A stretch of DNA of 51,560 bases, taken from positions 1 through 51,560 of IMG/VR virus record IMGVR_UViG_3300032116_013558. One strand, written 5' to 3'. The first letter of the stretch is position 1; each line of letters starts with the position of its first letter. The DNA comes from a virus. A program made the position numbers and the translations under genes. Positions 15,828 to 22,917 of this stretch are shown one piece after another. Under the pieces are notes generated by a model. The model saw only the letters and a program-made list of their open reading frames with translations, was not told the DNA's origin and did not search any database.

Positions 15828-17073
15828 TATCTGAAATTTCGGCTTTTCTTTTACTTAAATATTGGAAAAGTTCATTATTACCTTCTTTTATAAAATCAGA
15901 AAATGTTCTTGAGTATGGTCTCAATTTATCCAAATCATCTATATAACCAAATGAAAGTTTAGTTTGTATATCACTCCTTTCTATTTGATTAAATGTTTTT
16001 AACATATTTTCCAAAAAGTTTACTGCAACTAATTTTCTACTTCCACTATATTGATTATCTATAATTTGGATTTTCTCCTCAATTATTTTTGTAATAATTT
16101 CTTTTGGGTAAAAATCAGGTGTAAGTATATCTTTATATTCATCAGAAAAACATTTGAAAAAACTAATTCCTATGTTTTCATATTCGTGAACATATTCAAT
16201 GATCTTTTCAACATCTAAAAGAGTGAGAATTGTCATTACAGAATGAACATAAAATTCCCATTTTGGTTTTTTTATTTTTACTACTTGCTGAATGTTAAAA
16301 TCCCATTTGGAAAAATTCTGTCCATATCTCAAATACTCAGCAGTTTCACCTATACCATCTTGCGAAAAATAAAAGTGAACTCTATCAAAGTGAGCAATTA
16401 TATCTAAAAAATTAAACTCCCTAAATGTAATGTTAGTAAAATTGGTATTGTATCGTAAGAATACATTGGTTTTTCCTAATTCAATAAGACGGTTTAAAAC
16501 CTTATAGTGATTAATATTGAAAAGAGGTTCTCCTCCCGCCCAATAGATTTCTTTTATATCGGTATTTTCAATTAGGAATAACATTTCTTCTAATTGAAGT
16601 TCCGAAAGATTGCGGGATTCGGTGCCGGAAAGTAATTCCGATTCCTTTTGATAATTACCGAATTTAGTGAATTCTGCTCTGATTGATGATGATGCAGAAC
16701 TACCACATATTCTACATTTTAAATTGCATAAATCATTTCGGTAATCAAATGTGATGGGAAGACCTGTATAAGTCCCATCTTCTTTTGTATTATTTATAAC
16801 TTCATCTATTAGGTATTTGTAATTACCGTTAAAATGAAATTTGTAAGTGTTTTCATAAGGTTGGTTATTACATAGATTACAGGATTCTATTTGTTTTCCC
16901 GCAATCATATCCTTTCTCAGCTGTCTTATTTCATCCCCATTAAAGGAATCGGAAAGAGTTGAACCCTTTCCTAATTCTAATGATGAAATACAACATACTC
17001 TCCTTTCTCCTAATGTTCCATTATATGTATGTATCCACGGAGCAAGGCAGAAAGCCTCATTTACTAACCCCAC
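15814..17073 (-). CDS. Radical SAM protein with N-terminal auxiliary (twitch/SPASM-like) cysteines
   Basis: This 419-residue protein has the radical SAM motif C116-x3-C120-x2-C123 (DLCNLKCRICG) and YWAGGEPLF, the usual GGEP strand for SAM binding. Upstream, C9, C27, C28, C65 and C68 (FCLAPWIH, RRVCC, ESCNLC) form a set like twitch-type radical SAM proteins, implying an extra Fe-S cluster. It generates a 5'-deoxyadenosyl radical; the substrate is unknown and may be a peptide. A ferredoxin is encoded nearby at 17432 and could supply electrons. It is coupled to the 2OG oxygenase downstream, suggesting joint modification of one target. The C-terminus is polar. Confidence 0.88.
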   Translation of the reverse strand: MGLVNEAFCLAPWIHTYNGTLGERRVCCISSLELGKGSTLSDSFNGDEIRQLRKDMIAGKQIESCNLCNNQPYENTYKFHFNGNYKYLIDEVINNTKEDGTYTGLPITFDYRNDLCNLKCRICGSSASSSIRAEFTKFGNYQKESELLSGTESRNLSELQLEEMLFLIENTDIKEIYWAGGEPLFNINHYKVLNRLIELGKTNVFLRYNTNFTNITFREFNFLDIIAHFDRVHFYFSQDGIGETAEYLRYGQNFSKWDFNIQQVVKIKKPKWEFYVHSVMTILTLLDVEKIIEYVHEYENIGISFFKCFSDEYKDILTPDFYPKEIITKIIEEKIQIIDNQYSGSRKLVAVNFLENMLKTFNQIERSDIQTKLSFGYIDDLDKLRPYSRTFSDFIKEGNNELFQYLSKRKAEISDNDNN

Positions 17074-17090
17074 CTTATAGATTTAAATTA

Positions 17091-17393
17091 TTATTTTTGA
17101 GCAGGTTTTCTTCCTCTACGAGCACCAGTTGAAGTTTTTGCAGCATTTACTACATCTTTAGATTGTTTCGCCACTTCTTTTACAGCTTTGGCTACATCAC
17201 CTACTTCGGTTGCTACTTTTTTTGCTCTAGTCTTTACTTCTTTAACAACTTCCTTTACCTCTTCAACTTTCTCTTCTACTACATCAGGTATTAAATCACC
17301 ATCTTTATCTGCAATTTTACCAGATTTTTGAAGAAAGATTACAGTACCTGCTGCGATTGTTACTAAAACTAAAATTAAAATAAACGTTGTCAT
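17091..17393 (-). CDS. Membrane-anchored lysine-rich protein
   Basis: This 100-residue protein has a hydrophobic N-terminal helix (about residues 3-22, TFILILVLVTIAAGTVIFL). An aspartate motif follows (KIADKDGDLIPDVVEE), of the thrombospondin-type-3 kind, then a long charged helix with repeating KEV/KEVK units (about 37-80) and a basic tail (GARRGRKPAQK). The tail could touch nucleic acid or membrane. No enzymatic motif. It lies between the radical SAM gene and the ferredoxin, with a promoter-like octamer 30 bases upstream. Function unknown. Confidence 0.55.
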   Translation of the reverse strand: MTTFILILVLVTIAAGTVIFLQKSGKIADKDGDLIPDVVEEKVEEVKEVVKEVKTRAKKVATEVGDVAKAVKEVAKQSKDVVNAAKTSTGARRGRKPAQK

Positions 17394-17421
17394 AATTGTG
17401 TTTTTAAGTTATAATTGTAAA

Positions 17422-17431
17422 TATAAATATA
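17422..17431 (-). promoter_or_regulatory. Promoter-like octamer TATATTTA
   Basis: An A-tract followed by AATATATTTATATT on the minus strand lies about 30 bases before the ATG of the lysine-rich membrane protein. TATATTTA matches the Bacteroidetes -7 pattern except for a final A. The octamer is just past the ferredoxin stop at 17432. The same A-tract plus octamer arrangement occurs before genes at 29044 and 39108. Confidence 0.45.
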
Positions 17432-17746
17432 TTATTTTTTTTGATAAAACTGTCCAAAGAATTCATAGTTTTTGTGGACCGATACCTCGTCTCCTAATGA
17501 AATCGCCTCCTTTTCATCGGAATAAATCGCATCAACCGGGCATTCGGGTACACACGCTCCACAATTTATACACTCCGCAGGATTAATATATAGTTGTTTT
17601 CCCTTCTTATCTTCATCATTCATTTGAGATACTTCCCACCCCATTCGGTCTGTATAAATGGGCCCATGAATACAATCAATCGGGCAAACGCTTACACAAC
17701 TGGTATCTAAACAATCTACACATTTATTTCCTATTATAAAACTCAT
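17432..17746 (-). CDS. Ferredoxin with two cluster motifs (FdxA-like)
   Basis: This 104-residue protein has a first cysteine set C9-x2-C12-x4-C17-x3-C21-P and a second C59-x2-C62-x2-C65-x3-C69-P. This matches small bacterial 7Fe/8Fe ferredoxins, and the C-V-D-C-L-D-T-S-C start is FdxA-like. It carries low-potential electrons in the cytosol. The start overlaps the cytidylyltransferase stop by 23 bases. Ferredoxins are uncommon phage cargo. Here it could reduce the radical SAM enzyme two genes away, or serve host-type metabolism redirected by the phage. Confidence 0.9.
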   Translation of the reverse strand: MSFIIGNKCVDCLDTSCVSVCPIDCIHGPIYTDRMGWEVSQMNDEDKKGKQLYINPAECINCGACVPECPVDAIYSDEKEAISLGDEVSVHKNYEFFGQFYQKK

Positions 17747-18179
17747 CTGAATCTTTTATAAGTTTTGATGAAGATTGAATTTTATCACCCAATCCATCTG
17801 CCAATTCTATTCCCAACTCTTCACACAATTTGGTTTCACCAACTGTGTTTCGATTTTGATCACCTCCATTAGCAAATATATAACGATTAAATTCTTTTCC
17901 AATATTCATCATAATCCATTTGATACTACGATTGACGGTTTTTTCTTCATCAATCGCCACCATAGCTCTATCAACAAATCCCAAAGATTCTACAATTAGT
18001 TTTCTTTCATCGGCTTCCATAAAAGGTCTACTACCTTTCATTTCTCTTTGGTAATCGTTATTCACAATTACATAAAGAAAATCACCTAACTCCTTACTTC
18101 TTTTTAAGTATTCTATATGTCCCTTATGAATCGGATTAAAATACCCACTACAAATTACTAATGTTTTAGTCTTCTCCAT
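17724..18179 (-). CDS. Cytidylyltransferase-like nucleotidyltransferase
   Basis: This 151-residue protein has the HxGH-type start (ICSGYFNPIHKGHIEYL), the nucleotide-binding motif of the cytidylyltransferase superfamily (glycerol-3-phosphate, phosphoethanolamine and ADP-heptose enzymes). It continues with LGDFLYVIVNNDYQREMKG and R-x-x-I-V-E-S-L. The ending SSSKLIKDSDE resembles the S-S-(S/T) signature near the C-terminus of these enzymes. It would activate a phosphorylated alcohol or sugar with CTP or ATP. The reading-frame overlap with the ferredoxin indicates coupled expression. A precursor for phage glycans is a possible product; the exact substrate cannot be read from sequence. Confidence 0.8.
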   Translation of the reverse strand: MEKTKTLVICSGYFNPIHKGHIEYLKRSKELGDFLYVIVNNDYQREMKGSRPFMEADERKLIVESLGFVDRAMVAIDEEKTVNRSIKWIMMNIGKEFNRYIFANGGDQNRNTVGETKLCEELGIELADGLGDKIQSSSKLIKDSDEFYNRK

Positions 18180-18417
18180 ATAAAGAATACTTCGTAATAG
18201 GTTTTTCTACTTCCTTTTGTTGAACAATTTCCACAGCTCCCTTTCGTGCATCGATATAGAATTGAGTGTGACCATTAGCCTGAAACCAAGCTTCTAAACC
18301 ATCAGTAAGAGATGGATACACTATACTATTTGAATTAGCATTAGCGAATACCCATCTATCACCAGGTGGAACTCTTTTAAGAATTAGTTCCTTTTGTTCT
18401 TTGATTTCAGTTTCCAT
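18166..18417 (-). CDS. Small hypothetical protein
   Basis: This 83-residue protein contains ILKRVPPGDRWVFANA, SLTDGLEAWFQANGHTQFYIDARKG and an acidic end. It looks like a single small alpha/beta domain. I do not recognise it. It overlaps the cytidylyltransferase start by 14 bases and shares a TAATG stop-start with the DUF4494-like gene upstream, so it is part of one co-translated row. Confidence 0.5.
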   Translation of the reverse strand: METEIKEQKELILKRVPPGDRWVFANANSNSIVYPSLTDGLEAWFQANGHTQFYIDARKGAVEIVQQKEVEKPITKYSLYGED

Positions 18418-18638
18418 TAATCAATTACTTGAATAATTTTTGATTCCCTTGCACCAGTTACTTCGTAATCCAATTGAACACCTGAATCTTCAAATTGTTT
18501 TACTACTCTTGCTTCCGCTTCAGTAACTGTCATCGCATCTACTAAATAATTTTCTTTTACTTTCTTAATCTTTGTTCCACCTTTGCCACCATCAACTTCG
18601 TGGTGAACTGTAACCTGTACTTCGAAAAACTTTGCCAT
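18417..18638 (-). CDS. DUF4494-like protein
   Basis: The ATG at 18636-18638 gives 73 residues starting MAKFFEVQV. I preferred it to a longer frame that would begin with TTG. The body has VKENYLVDAMTVTEAEARVVKQF, the typical core of DUF4494 proteins found in Bacteroidetes and their phages, and ends ESKIIQVID. It is a small beta-alpha-beta domain of unknown role. A TATATTTG element lies 24 bases upstream, so the gene may head its own transcript. Confidence 0.7.
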   Translation of the reverse strand: MAKFFEVQVTVHHEVDGGKGGTKIKKVKENYLVDAMTVTEAEARVVKQFEDSGVQLDYEVTGARESKIIQVID

Positions 18639-18662
18639 AATTTTGTTTTTAAATTGTTTCCT

Positions 18663-18670
18663 CAAATATA
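18663..18670 (-). promoter_or_regulatory. Promoter -7 element TATATTTG
   Basis: TATATTTG on the minus strand is an exact fit to the Bacteroidetes consensus TAnnTTTG. It lies 24 bases before the ATG of the DUF4494-like gene. This is the best match to that consensus that I noticed in the window. Confidence 0.45.
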
Positions 18671-18694
18671 CGAATTATTTTTGAGACCACCAAA

Positions 18695-18850
18695 TTATCT
18701 GTTATGATAAATGAATGGGTCTCTTTTTCTTAATTCCTCTAATTTCTTTTGGAATTCTGCTTCTAATTCAGCCTTTCTCTTTTCTTTCTCCTTTTCGGCC
18801 TTTGTTTTAATACCCAATAGGGTTCTGATTTTTTCTAATAATTTTTTCAT
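18695..18850 (-). CDS. Short charged coiled-coil protein
   Basis: Using the ATG at 18848-18850, the protein is 51 residues (MKKLLEKIRTLLGIKTK then a Lys/Glu/Arg-rich helix, AEKEKEKRKAELEAEFQKKL). An extra ten codons upstream are possible but would run into the neighbouring small gene. It is probably a single amphipathic to charged helix. Function unknown. It follows a 50-residue membrane protein gene. Confidence 0.4.
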   Translation of the reverse strand: MKKLLEKIRTLLGIKTKAEKEKEKRKAELEAEFQKKLEELRKRDPFIYHNR

Positions 18851-18861
18851 AATTTTTAATT

Positions 18862-19014
18862 TTATCGTTTCCAATTCCAACCTTTTTTCTTACCTCTCAA
18901 TAACAAATAGGTTACACCGCTAACAAATGCCACCCCAAACCATTGAGGAGAATCCAACCATAACCCTATCATACATAAGGCAATGACTGCTATAAAACTT
19001 AATCCCTGTTCCAT
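18862..19014 (-). CDS. Small membrane protein, 50 residues
   Basis: An ATG at 19012-19014 opens a 50-codon frame (MEQGLSFIAVIALCMIGLWL start; end RGKKKGWNWKR) that stops at 18862-18864. It has two hydrophobic stretches (about residues 5-20 and 27-39), separated by DSPQW, and a positive tail consistent with inside orientation. It fills an otherwise empty 140-base gap three bases after the SGNH protein stop, in line with tight packing here. It could be a small holin- or toxin-like membrane protein; nothing is specific. Confidence 0.5.
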   Translation of the reverse strand: MEQGLSFIAVIALCMIGLWLDSPQWFGVAFVSGVTYLLLRGKKKGWNWKR

Positions 19015-19017
19015 ATA

Positions 19018-19827
19018 TTATTTATTTAATCTTTTATCTAAAAACACTTTTAATAATTCTGCATATTCTTTGTGTCCAAAATAACCTGGATGTCTATCTG
19101 CGGATTTACCATCTAATTCATCGGATATAGTTTTTCGGTTATCAATCGCCCAACTACAAATGTCGTAATTTTTTTCATCATTACCAAATTTAATTATATC
19201 CTCTTTATCAAAACATTCCTTAAATGTAACACTATTACCCGTCATTACAAAAATTTTTATACCATTCCACTTACAAAACGAATACAACCCCACAAAATCC
19301 CTTTCAATTCTTTTCCAATTTTCCCTTATATTTGCATGATTGTTAAACCACTTCATAAAAATAGGTTCTATCATTTTATCCTCATTAGAAGTTTCGCTAC
19401 CATAGTATTTGCGAGTAGATGATACGAATTCGCCACTACCCTCCTCCGCATTTATATTTGTATTGAGTATAAAGTATTCCCCAACCGGTCTATAATAAAC
19501 TTCAAAACGGGATGGATCAGGATTTTCTAATATAAGAATTACCTTATCCCTAATTTCCCAATTATCTAATAACCAATTATACGCCATTCGTACCACCCTT
19601 TCAGTTCCACCACCACTCTCCGCTTCATTGAGGTGTGGAATCCCAATCAATTCAGATAAGTGGTGTCCAAAATTCAAACGGGTTCTATCATCCCACTTCT
19701 CCACTCCATACTTTTCTTTGTATAAAGGGAATACCGAATCATCCCTTAATTCAGGCCCTTCTAACCCCCCACCTTGTGAATGAGAACAACCATTGATATA
19801 AACCCTTTCGTAACCGTAATAACTCAT
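19018..19827 (-). CDS. SGNH-hydrolase-like protein
   Basis: This 269-residue protein starts with a strand and a block I motif, INGCSHSQGGG, where Ser in G-C-S-x-S is the candidate nucleophile. It has HLNEAESGGGTERV (G/N of blocks II-III) and a block V-like DRHPGYFGHKEYAELL with the Asp-x-x-His pair. The same plan occurs in two other genes (21162 and 41715). Such enzymes remove acyl groups from esters or glycans; the substrate is unknown. No signal peptide, so it is cytosolic. It could modify phage glycans or surface polymers. Confidence 0.7.
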   Translation of the reverse strand: MSYYGYERVYINGCSHSQGGGLEGPELRDDSVFPLYKEKYGVEKWDDRTRLNFGHHLSELIGIPHLNEAESGGGTERVVRMAYNWLLDNWEIRDKVILILENPDPSRFEVYYRPVGEYFILNTNINAEEGSGEFVSSTRKYYGSETSNEDKMIEPIFMKWFNNHANIRENWKRIERDFVGLYSFCKWNGIKIFVMTGNSVTFKECFDKEDIIKFGNDEKNYDICSWAIDNRKTISDELDGKSADRHPGYFGHKEYAELLKVFLDKRLNK

Positions 19828-19830
19828 ATC

Positions 19831-20484
19831 TTATTTGTGTATGTATTGATAATCCCACGCATCTTTTTTTACGTTCCTCATCGCCTTTCCAAATAGGTCT
19901 CCATTTATTTGAAACCAACAATTGTAACATAACATTCGAAGATTATCCCATTTGTGATTTTTTCGATTTCCATCCATATAATCCAAAAGAAGTGGAACTT
20001 TACCATCGGTTATACGGGGTTCATCGTATCCACAATTGGCACAAACTTGCGGCATATAACCCGTTTCCAATAATCTTTTCTTTAATTTCCAATTTGGATA
20101 TGATGGATTGTTTCCTTCGAGGATGTTTTCTAATGCATGAGACCTTCTACCTTTGTTTAATTTATGTATTCCAACTCCCGCTTCGTTTTTACAATTCTCA
20201 AATACCCCATACATCTTTGCGTATTTTTTGTATGTAGGGTATGATACTCCTAATAATCTTGCACAATGTTTTGCGGATTGTGCCAACTTTTGCATATCTT
20301 CAATTTCGGATTGTAGAAGTGGGCGGGCTAACTTACCCTTTCTTAGGATGCCACTTTGTGCCGGAGGTCGGTAATTCTTTTCCGCCTCTTCTTTGGCCTT
20401 TTTATTGTAATACTCCTGATAGTTCTTATTAAATATGTAAACCTTTTCTACGGGCCTACTTTCCTCATTTTCATTTTCACCCAT
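19831..20484 (-). CDS. HNH-like zinc protein with an atypical active site
   Basis: This 217-residue protein has a helix-turn-helix-like stretch (AKHCARLLGVSYPTYKKYA) at about 95 and a C-terminal Cys4 module with C-A-N-C ... C-Y-N-C. Between the pairs, LLLDYMDGNRKNHKWDNLRML matches the HNH pattern D-H-x-(D/N)-G-(D/N)-x-x-(N)..N-L, but the catalytic His is Tyr (D-Y) and the usual His after the second Cys pair is Trp. The Asn that positions the fold remains. It is therefore either an altered homing-type nuclease or a DNA-binding domain that has lost cleavage. It stands alone after a 117-base gap. Confidence 0.7.
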   Translation of the reverse strand: MGENENEESRPVEKVYIFNKNYQEYYNKKAKEEAEKNYRPPAQSGILRKGKLARPLLQSEIEDMQKLAQSAKHCARLLGVSYPTYKKYAKMYGVFENCKNEAGVGIHKLNKGRRSHALENILEGNNPSYPNWKLKKRLLETGYMPQVCANCGYDEPRITDGKVPLLLDYMDGNRKNHKWDNLRMLCYNCWFQINGDLFGKAMRNVKKDAWDYQYIHK

Positions 20485-20573
20485 AACTAATTATTTGTTT
20501 AATTATATATATGTGGTGGGTGAAAAAAAGTGTGAAAAACTATCAAAAAATTTTATCTTCCGAAGGACAAGGG

Positions 20574-20603
20574 AAAGGGGGAGAGTAACCCCCCGCCCCC
20601 TTT
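20574..20603 (-). terminator. GC-rich hairpin after the SAM decarboxylase gene
   Basis: An 8-bp inverted repeat (AAAGGGGG / CCCCCTTT) with a 14-base loop overlaps the decarboxylase stop. It is strikingly G/C-rich for this AT-rich genome. No T-run follows it directly on the minus strand, so termination is uncertain. The rest of the gap (20485-20573) is AT-rich with a TATATATAATTA stretch before the HNH-like gene and nothing else I can identify. Confidence 0.45.
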
Positions 20604-21000
20604 ATCTTTTTTTCCAAACTCCGCTTTCTAATTCAAAAAATTTATCACCATTTCTATCTATGAATTGATAATAAGCTGAATGTAATCCAAACCAATCATC
20701 AATATGGTTTAATACATCTTTTGGTTTAAAATTCGAACAACTATATAAATCAAACTGAAACATTGGTGGGGTATCCCTATCCCAAACATGAATACTAGCG
20801 TGTGATGTTGCTAATGTTACGGTTCCAGTAATTCCTTCGTTGCCAGGCTCATTTACATAAACGGAAGTAGGGCCTGCTACTACTTTCATTCCTACATTAC
20901 TTACCAATTGAGTAAACCATATATTCAAAACTTTTTCCGTTTGAGGAGGTGATTTTAAATAACCTTTTACTAAAAGGTGTAGGTGATTGGGTTTAAACAT
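20602..21000 (-). CDS. speD: S-adenosylmethionine decarboxylase-like (SpeD family)
   Basis: This 132-residue protein has the key block TLATSHASIHVWDRDTPPMF: the Ser before His is the residue that would self-cleave into the pyruvoyl group, and S-I-H-x-W is typical of SpeD. It continues FDLYSCSNFKPKDVLNHI, with the conserved D-x-(Y/F)-(S/T)-C. Length matches bacterial and archaeal class 1B enzymes. The product, decarboxylated SAM, feeds spermidine synthesis; polyamines neutralise packaged DNA. speD is also known from T4-like cyanophages. The last step of the pathway was not seen here. A nucleosidase of the MTA/SAH type at 40810 could recycle its by-product. Confidence 0.8.
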   Translation of the reverse strand: MFKPNHLHLLVKGYLKSPPQTEKVLNIWFTQLVSNVGMKVVAGPTSVYVNEPGNEGITGTVTLATSHASIHVWDRDTPPMFQFDLYSCSNFKPKDVLNHIDDWFGLHSAYYQFIDRNGDKFFELESGVWKKR

Positions 21001-21012
21001 TTTTGTTCCTCC

Positions 21013-21135
21013 TTATCGCCCTTGTCCGCGATATTTTTTTGGTTTTTGTTCTTTTGGACCGTAACCTTTTTTTGCCTTACCGGATGTTTTCTTTCCGAAA
21101 GATACTTTGTTTGCCGAACCTACTGATTTTGCCAT
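21013..21135 (-). CDS. Small basic protein, 40 residues
   Basis: The ATG at 21133-21135 opens a 40-codon frame rich in Lys and Gly (MAKSVGSANKVSFGKKTSGK at the start, KKYRGQGR at the end) stopping at 21013-21015. The gene sits snugly between the SGNH-like gene and the decarboxylase, with a purine-rich AAGGAGG just after its stop that can serve as ribosome site for the decarboxylase. The sequence is likely disordered and nucleic-acid binding. Similar Y-R-G-Q-G-R-ending peptides seem familiar from Bacteroidetes phages, but I cannot verify this. Confidence 0.6.
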   Translation of the reverse strand: MAKSVGSANKVSFGKKTSGKAKKGYGPKEQKPKKYRGQGR

Positions 21136-21161
21136 TTGTTAAAAACATTTATTAATACAAA

Positions 21162-21899
21162 CTAACATAACCTTATTAACTTATCAAAAACTCTCTTATT
21201 ACCTTCTTCTGTCAAATGATAATCATTTAACATTTGTTGGTTGTCTATACCCTTTTCTTCAGCCCAATTTTTCCAAATGTATTCTTTATTATCTTCGTAA
21301 AATCCATTATAGGATATACTATCAATTAAATCTTTTCTTCGGATAAAAAATTCACTATCTACATTAAATATAGGATTAAATATATTTTCAATTGTAAGTA
21401 ATAAAAATTTACAACCTTTACTTTCGTTTTGCTTTTTGTTTATTAATTTATTAGCATTAAATAAATCATTTACTAAAAAAATCTTTTCAAATTGAGTGAC
21501 AAAATTAAAATACATTCTACTATCTTCTAAACTTAAAAACCCATCACCACCTTCACCAAATTTAATTGATGCAGTAGTAATAGGCCCTTTTAAATAATCA
21601 TCATAACACCAAGTTTGATTCTTTTGTATATTTTTATCAAATGATAGGAATTCTAATCTATTGAACCCTGTCAATTGTAAAATAACAAGCGAATCATCCT
21701 CAAATGAAGTTGATGCAAAATCTAATAAAATTGAGTTATTGCCTCTCGCTGAATATGATGAATCTATGAGTTCTAGCCCTAATTCATCTGCGAGTAATTC
21801 TGTATATAATTTATTTGGTGGGTATCCATATTGAGATACACACCAATTCTTCCAATCTAATGAAGTAAATGAGCAACCAAATGAATATAACCTTTTCAA
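21162..21899 (-). CDS. SGNH-hydrolase-like protein
   Basis: This 245-residue protein opens MKRLYSFGCSFT, a block I motif with Ser in G-C-S-F-T. It has SARGNNSILLDF, with the Gly and Asn of blocks II/III, VILQLTGFNRLEF, and a C-terminal DYHLTEEGNKRVFDKLI where Asp and His complete the expected triad. It is the second of three such genes in the window; all lack signal peptides. Likely a deacetylase or esterase acting on an intracellular glycan or lipid intermediate. The gene ends next to the start of the 40-residue basic protein. Confidence 0.75.
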   Translation of the reverse strand: MKRLYSFGCSFTSLDWKNWCVSQYGYPPNKLYTELLADELGLELIDSSYSARGNNSILLDFASTSFEDDSLVILQLTGFNRLEFLSFDKNIQKNQTWCYDDYLKGPITTASIKFGEGGDGFLSLEDSRMYFNFVTQFEKIFLVNDLFNANKLINKKQNESKGCKFLLLTIENIFNPIFNVDSEFFIRRKDLIDSISYNGFYEDNKEYIWKNWAEEKGIDNQQMLNDYHLTEEGNKRVFDKLIRLC

Positions 21900-21909
21900 T
21901 TAACTTAAT

Positions 21910-22608
21910 TTATCCTATATAAGCATTTAATTCATATCCATTTTTCATACCATAAACCTGAATATGCAGTTGTTTTCTTTGTTCTTTTCCGCCTCTCAGC
22001 AATTCAATAGAAAATCTATTTGTTTTTCCTTCTGATGGTTTCTTTGGCCCAACACCTATTTTTGAAAACGCATCATCATTATTAATTTCAAATCCCTTTT
22101 TTTCAGCATAAGCTCTCGCAGCTTCAATAGCTGATGTATATGATTTGTGATATACTTCATAATCAGATTTTGCTTCGCTCATTGCACCCTTAAGTGTCAA
22201 TTTAGATTCAACTTTATTTTTAGTAAATACATTTTCTTTTAAGGAAGATACTTTTTGACCAAGTGGATGACCAATTGTCATTGATGTATAAAACGATATA
22301 GCATCTATAATTTCATATCCGTCCCATTTTGCTTTATTTGCAATTTCCATACCCTTCCTCTCTACTGCATTTTGGTATGATGTTTCACTCTTCGAATCTC
22401 CCTCATATTTTGCTTTAGGGAACATTGAATCTACTTTTTTAACTTCACTATGAAAATTAGCATCAGTTAAAGCAGCTTTTAGTATCTCTTTAACAGCCCA
22501 TTGATGAGTTGGAGTGCCCGCTTTAAAATCCTTTAAATAAGAATCTAAATCACTTTTTACTTTTTTGTTAAATGTAGCTGATTCTGTTAATATATTTTTT
22601 AATTTCAT
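21910..22608 (-). CDS. Tagged modular phage protein
   Basis: This 232-residue protein starts MKLKNILTESATF; ILTE|S fits the prohead-protease pattern. The middle is helical and lysine-rich. A second candidate site, AMSE|A, lies at about residue 145. The last 80 residues (IEAARAYAEKKGFEINNDD, VGPKKPSEGKTNRFSIEL, RKQLHIQVYGMKNGYELNAY) are a compact domain that resembles recurring modules in freshwater phage genes. The domain could be released by cleavage. Function unknown. It is 14 bases from the next tagged gene. Confidence 0.6.
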   Translation of the reverse strand: MKLKNILTESATFNKKVKSDLDSYLKDFKAGTPTHQWAVKEILKAALTDANFHSEVKKVDSMFPKAKYEGDSKSETSYQNAVERKGMEIANKAKWDGYEIIDAISFYTSMTIGHPLGQKVSSLKENVFTKNKVESKLTLKGAMSEAKSDYEVYHKSYTSAIEAARAYAEKKGFEINNDDAFSKIGVGPKKPSEGKTNRFSIELLRGGKEQRKQLHIQVYGMKNGYELNAYIG

Positions 22609-22622
22609 TTTATTTCTATTGT

Positions 22623-22916
22623 TTAGAATCCTATTGAGACTGTTTGATTATCAAATTCTATCCATCTAATTTTTAAAGAAATTAAATCTTTTAAATCTTG
22701 TGTATCCATTCTCCAATTTTTCTCTGACATTTTGATATCAACGATGTTACCATGAATACCATCCCAAATTGTATTAATCTTACCACCAAAAAACTTTACA
22801 AATTGTTGAACTTGCTTTTGTTTAGTAGAATCCAATTCTTTAAATTCAATTTCAGATGCTTCATTTAATTTAGCTTCTGAAATGTTTTTTACTTTTAATA
22901 ATTCTTTTAGTTTCAT
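22623..22916 (-). CDS. Tagged small phage protein
   Basis: This 97-residue protein begins MKLKELLKVKNISEAKLNEA, giving two overlapping cleavage-like sites (ISE|A and LNE|A) after a helix similar to the tags of neighbouring genes. The rest is a small alpha/beta domain with VQQFVKFFGGKINTIWDGIH and ISLKIRWIEFDNQTVSIGF. No known motif. It lies between the 232- and 667-residue genes with a gap of one base to the latter. Confidence 0.55.
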   Translation of the reverse strand: MKLKELLKVKNISEAKLNEASEIEFKELDSTKQKQVQQFVKFFGGKINTIWDGIHGNIVDIKMSEKNWRMDTQDLKDLISLKIRWIEFDNQTVSIGF

Positions 22917-22917
22917 C

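Noticed and set aside
18639-18665. Upstream TTG start for the DUF4494-like protein
   Set aside because: The ATG at 18638 gives the expected family start and leaves the TATATTTG element outside the coding region.
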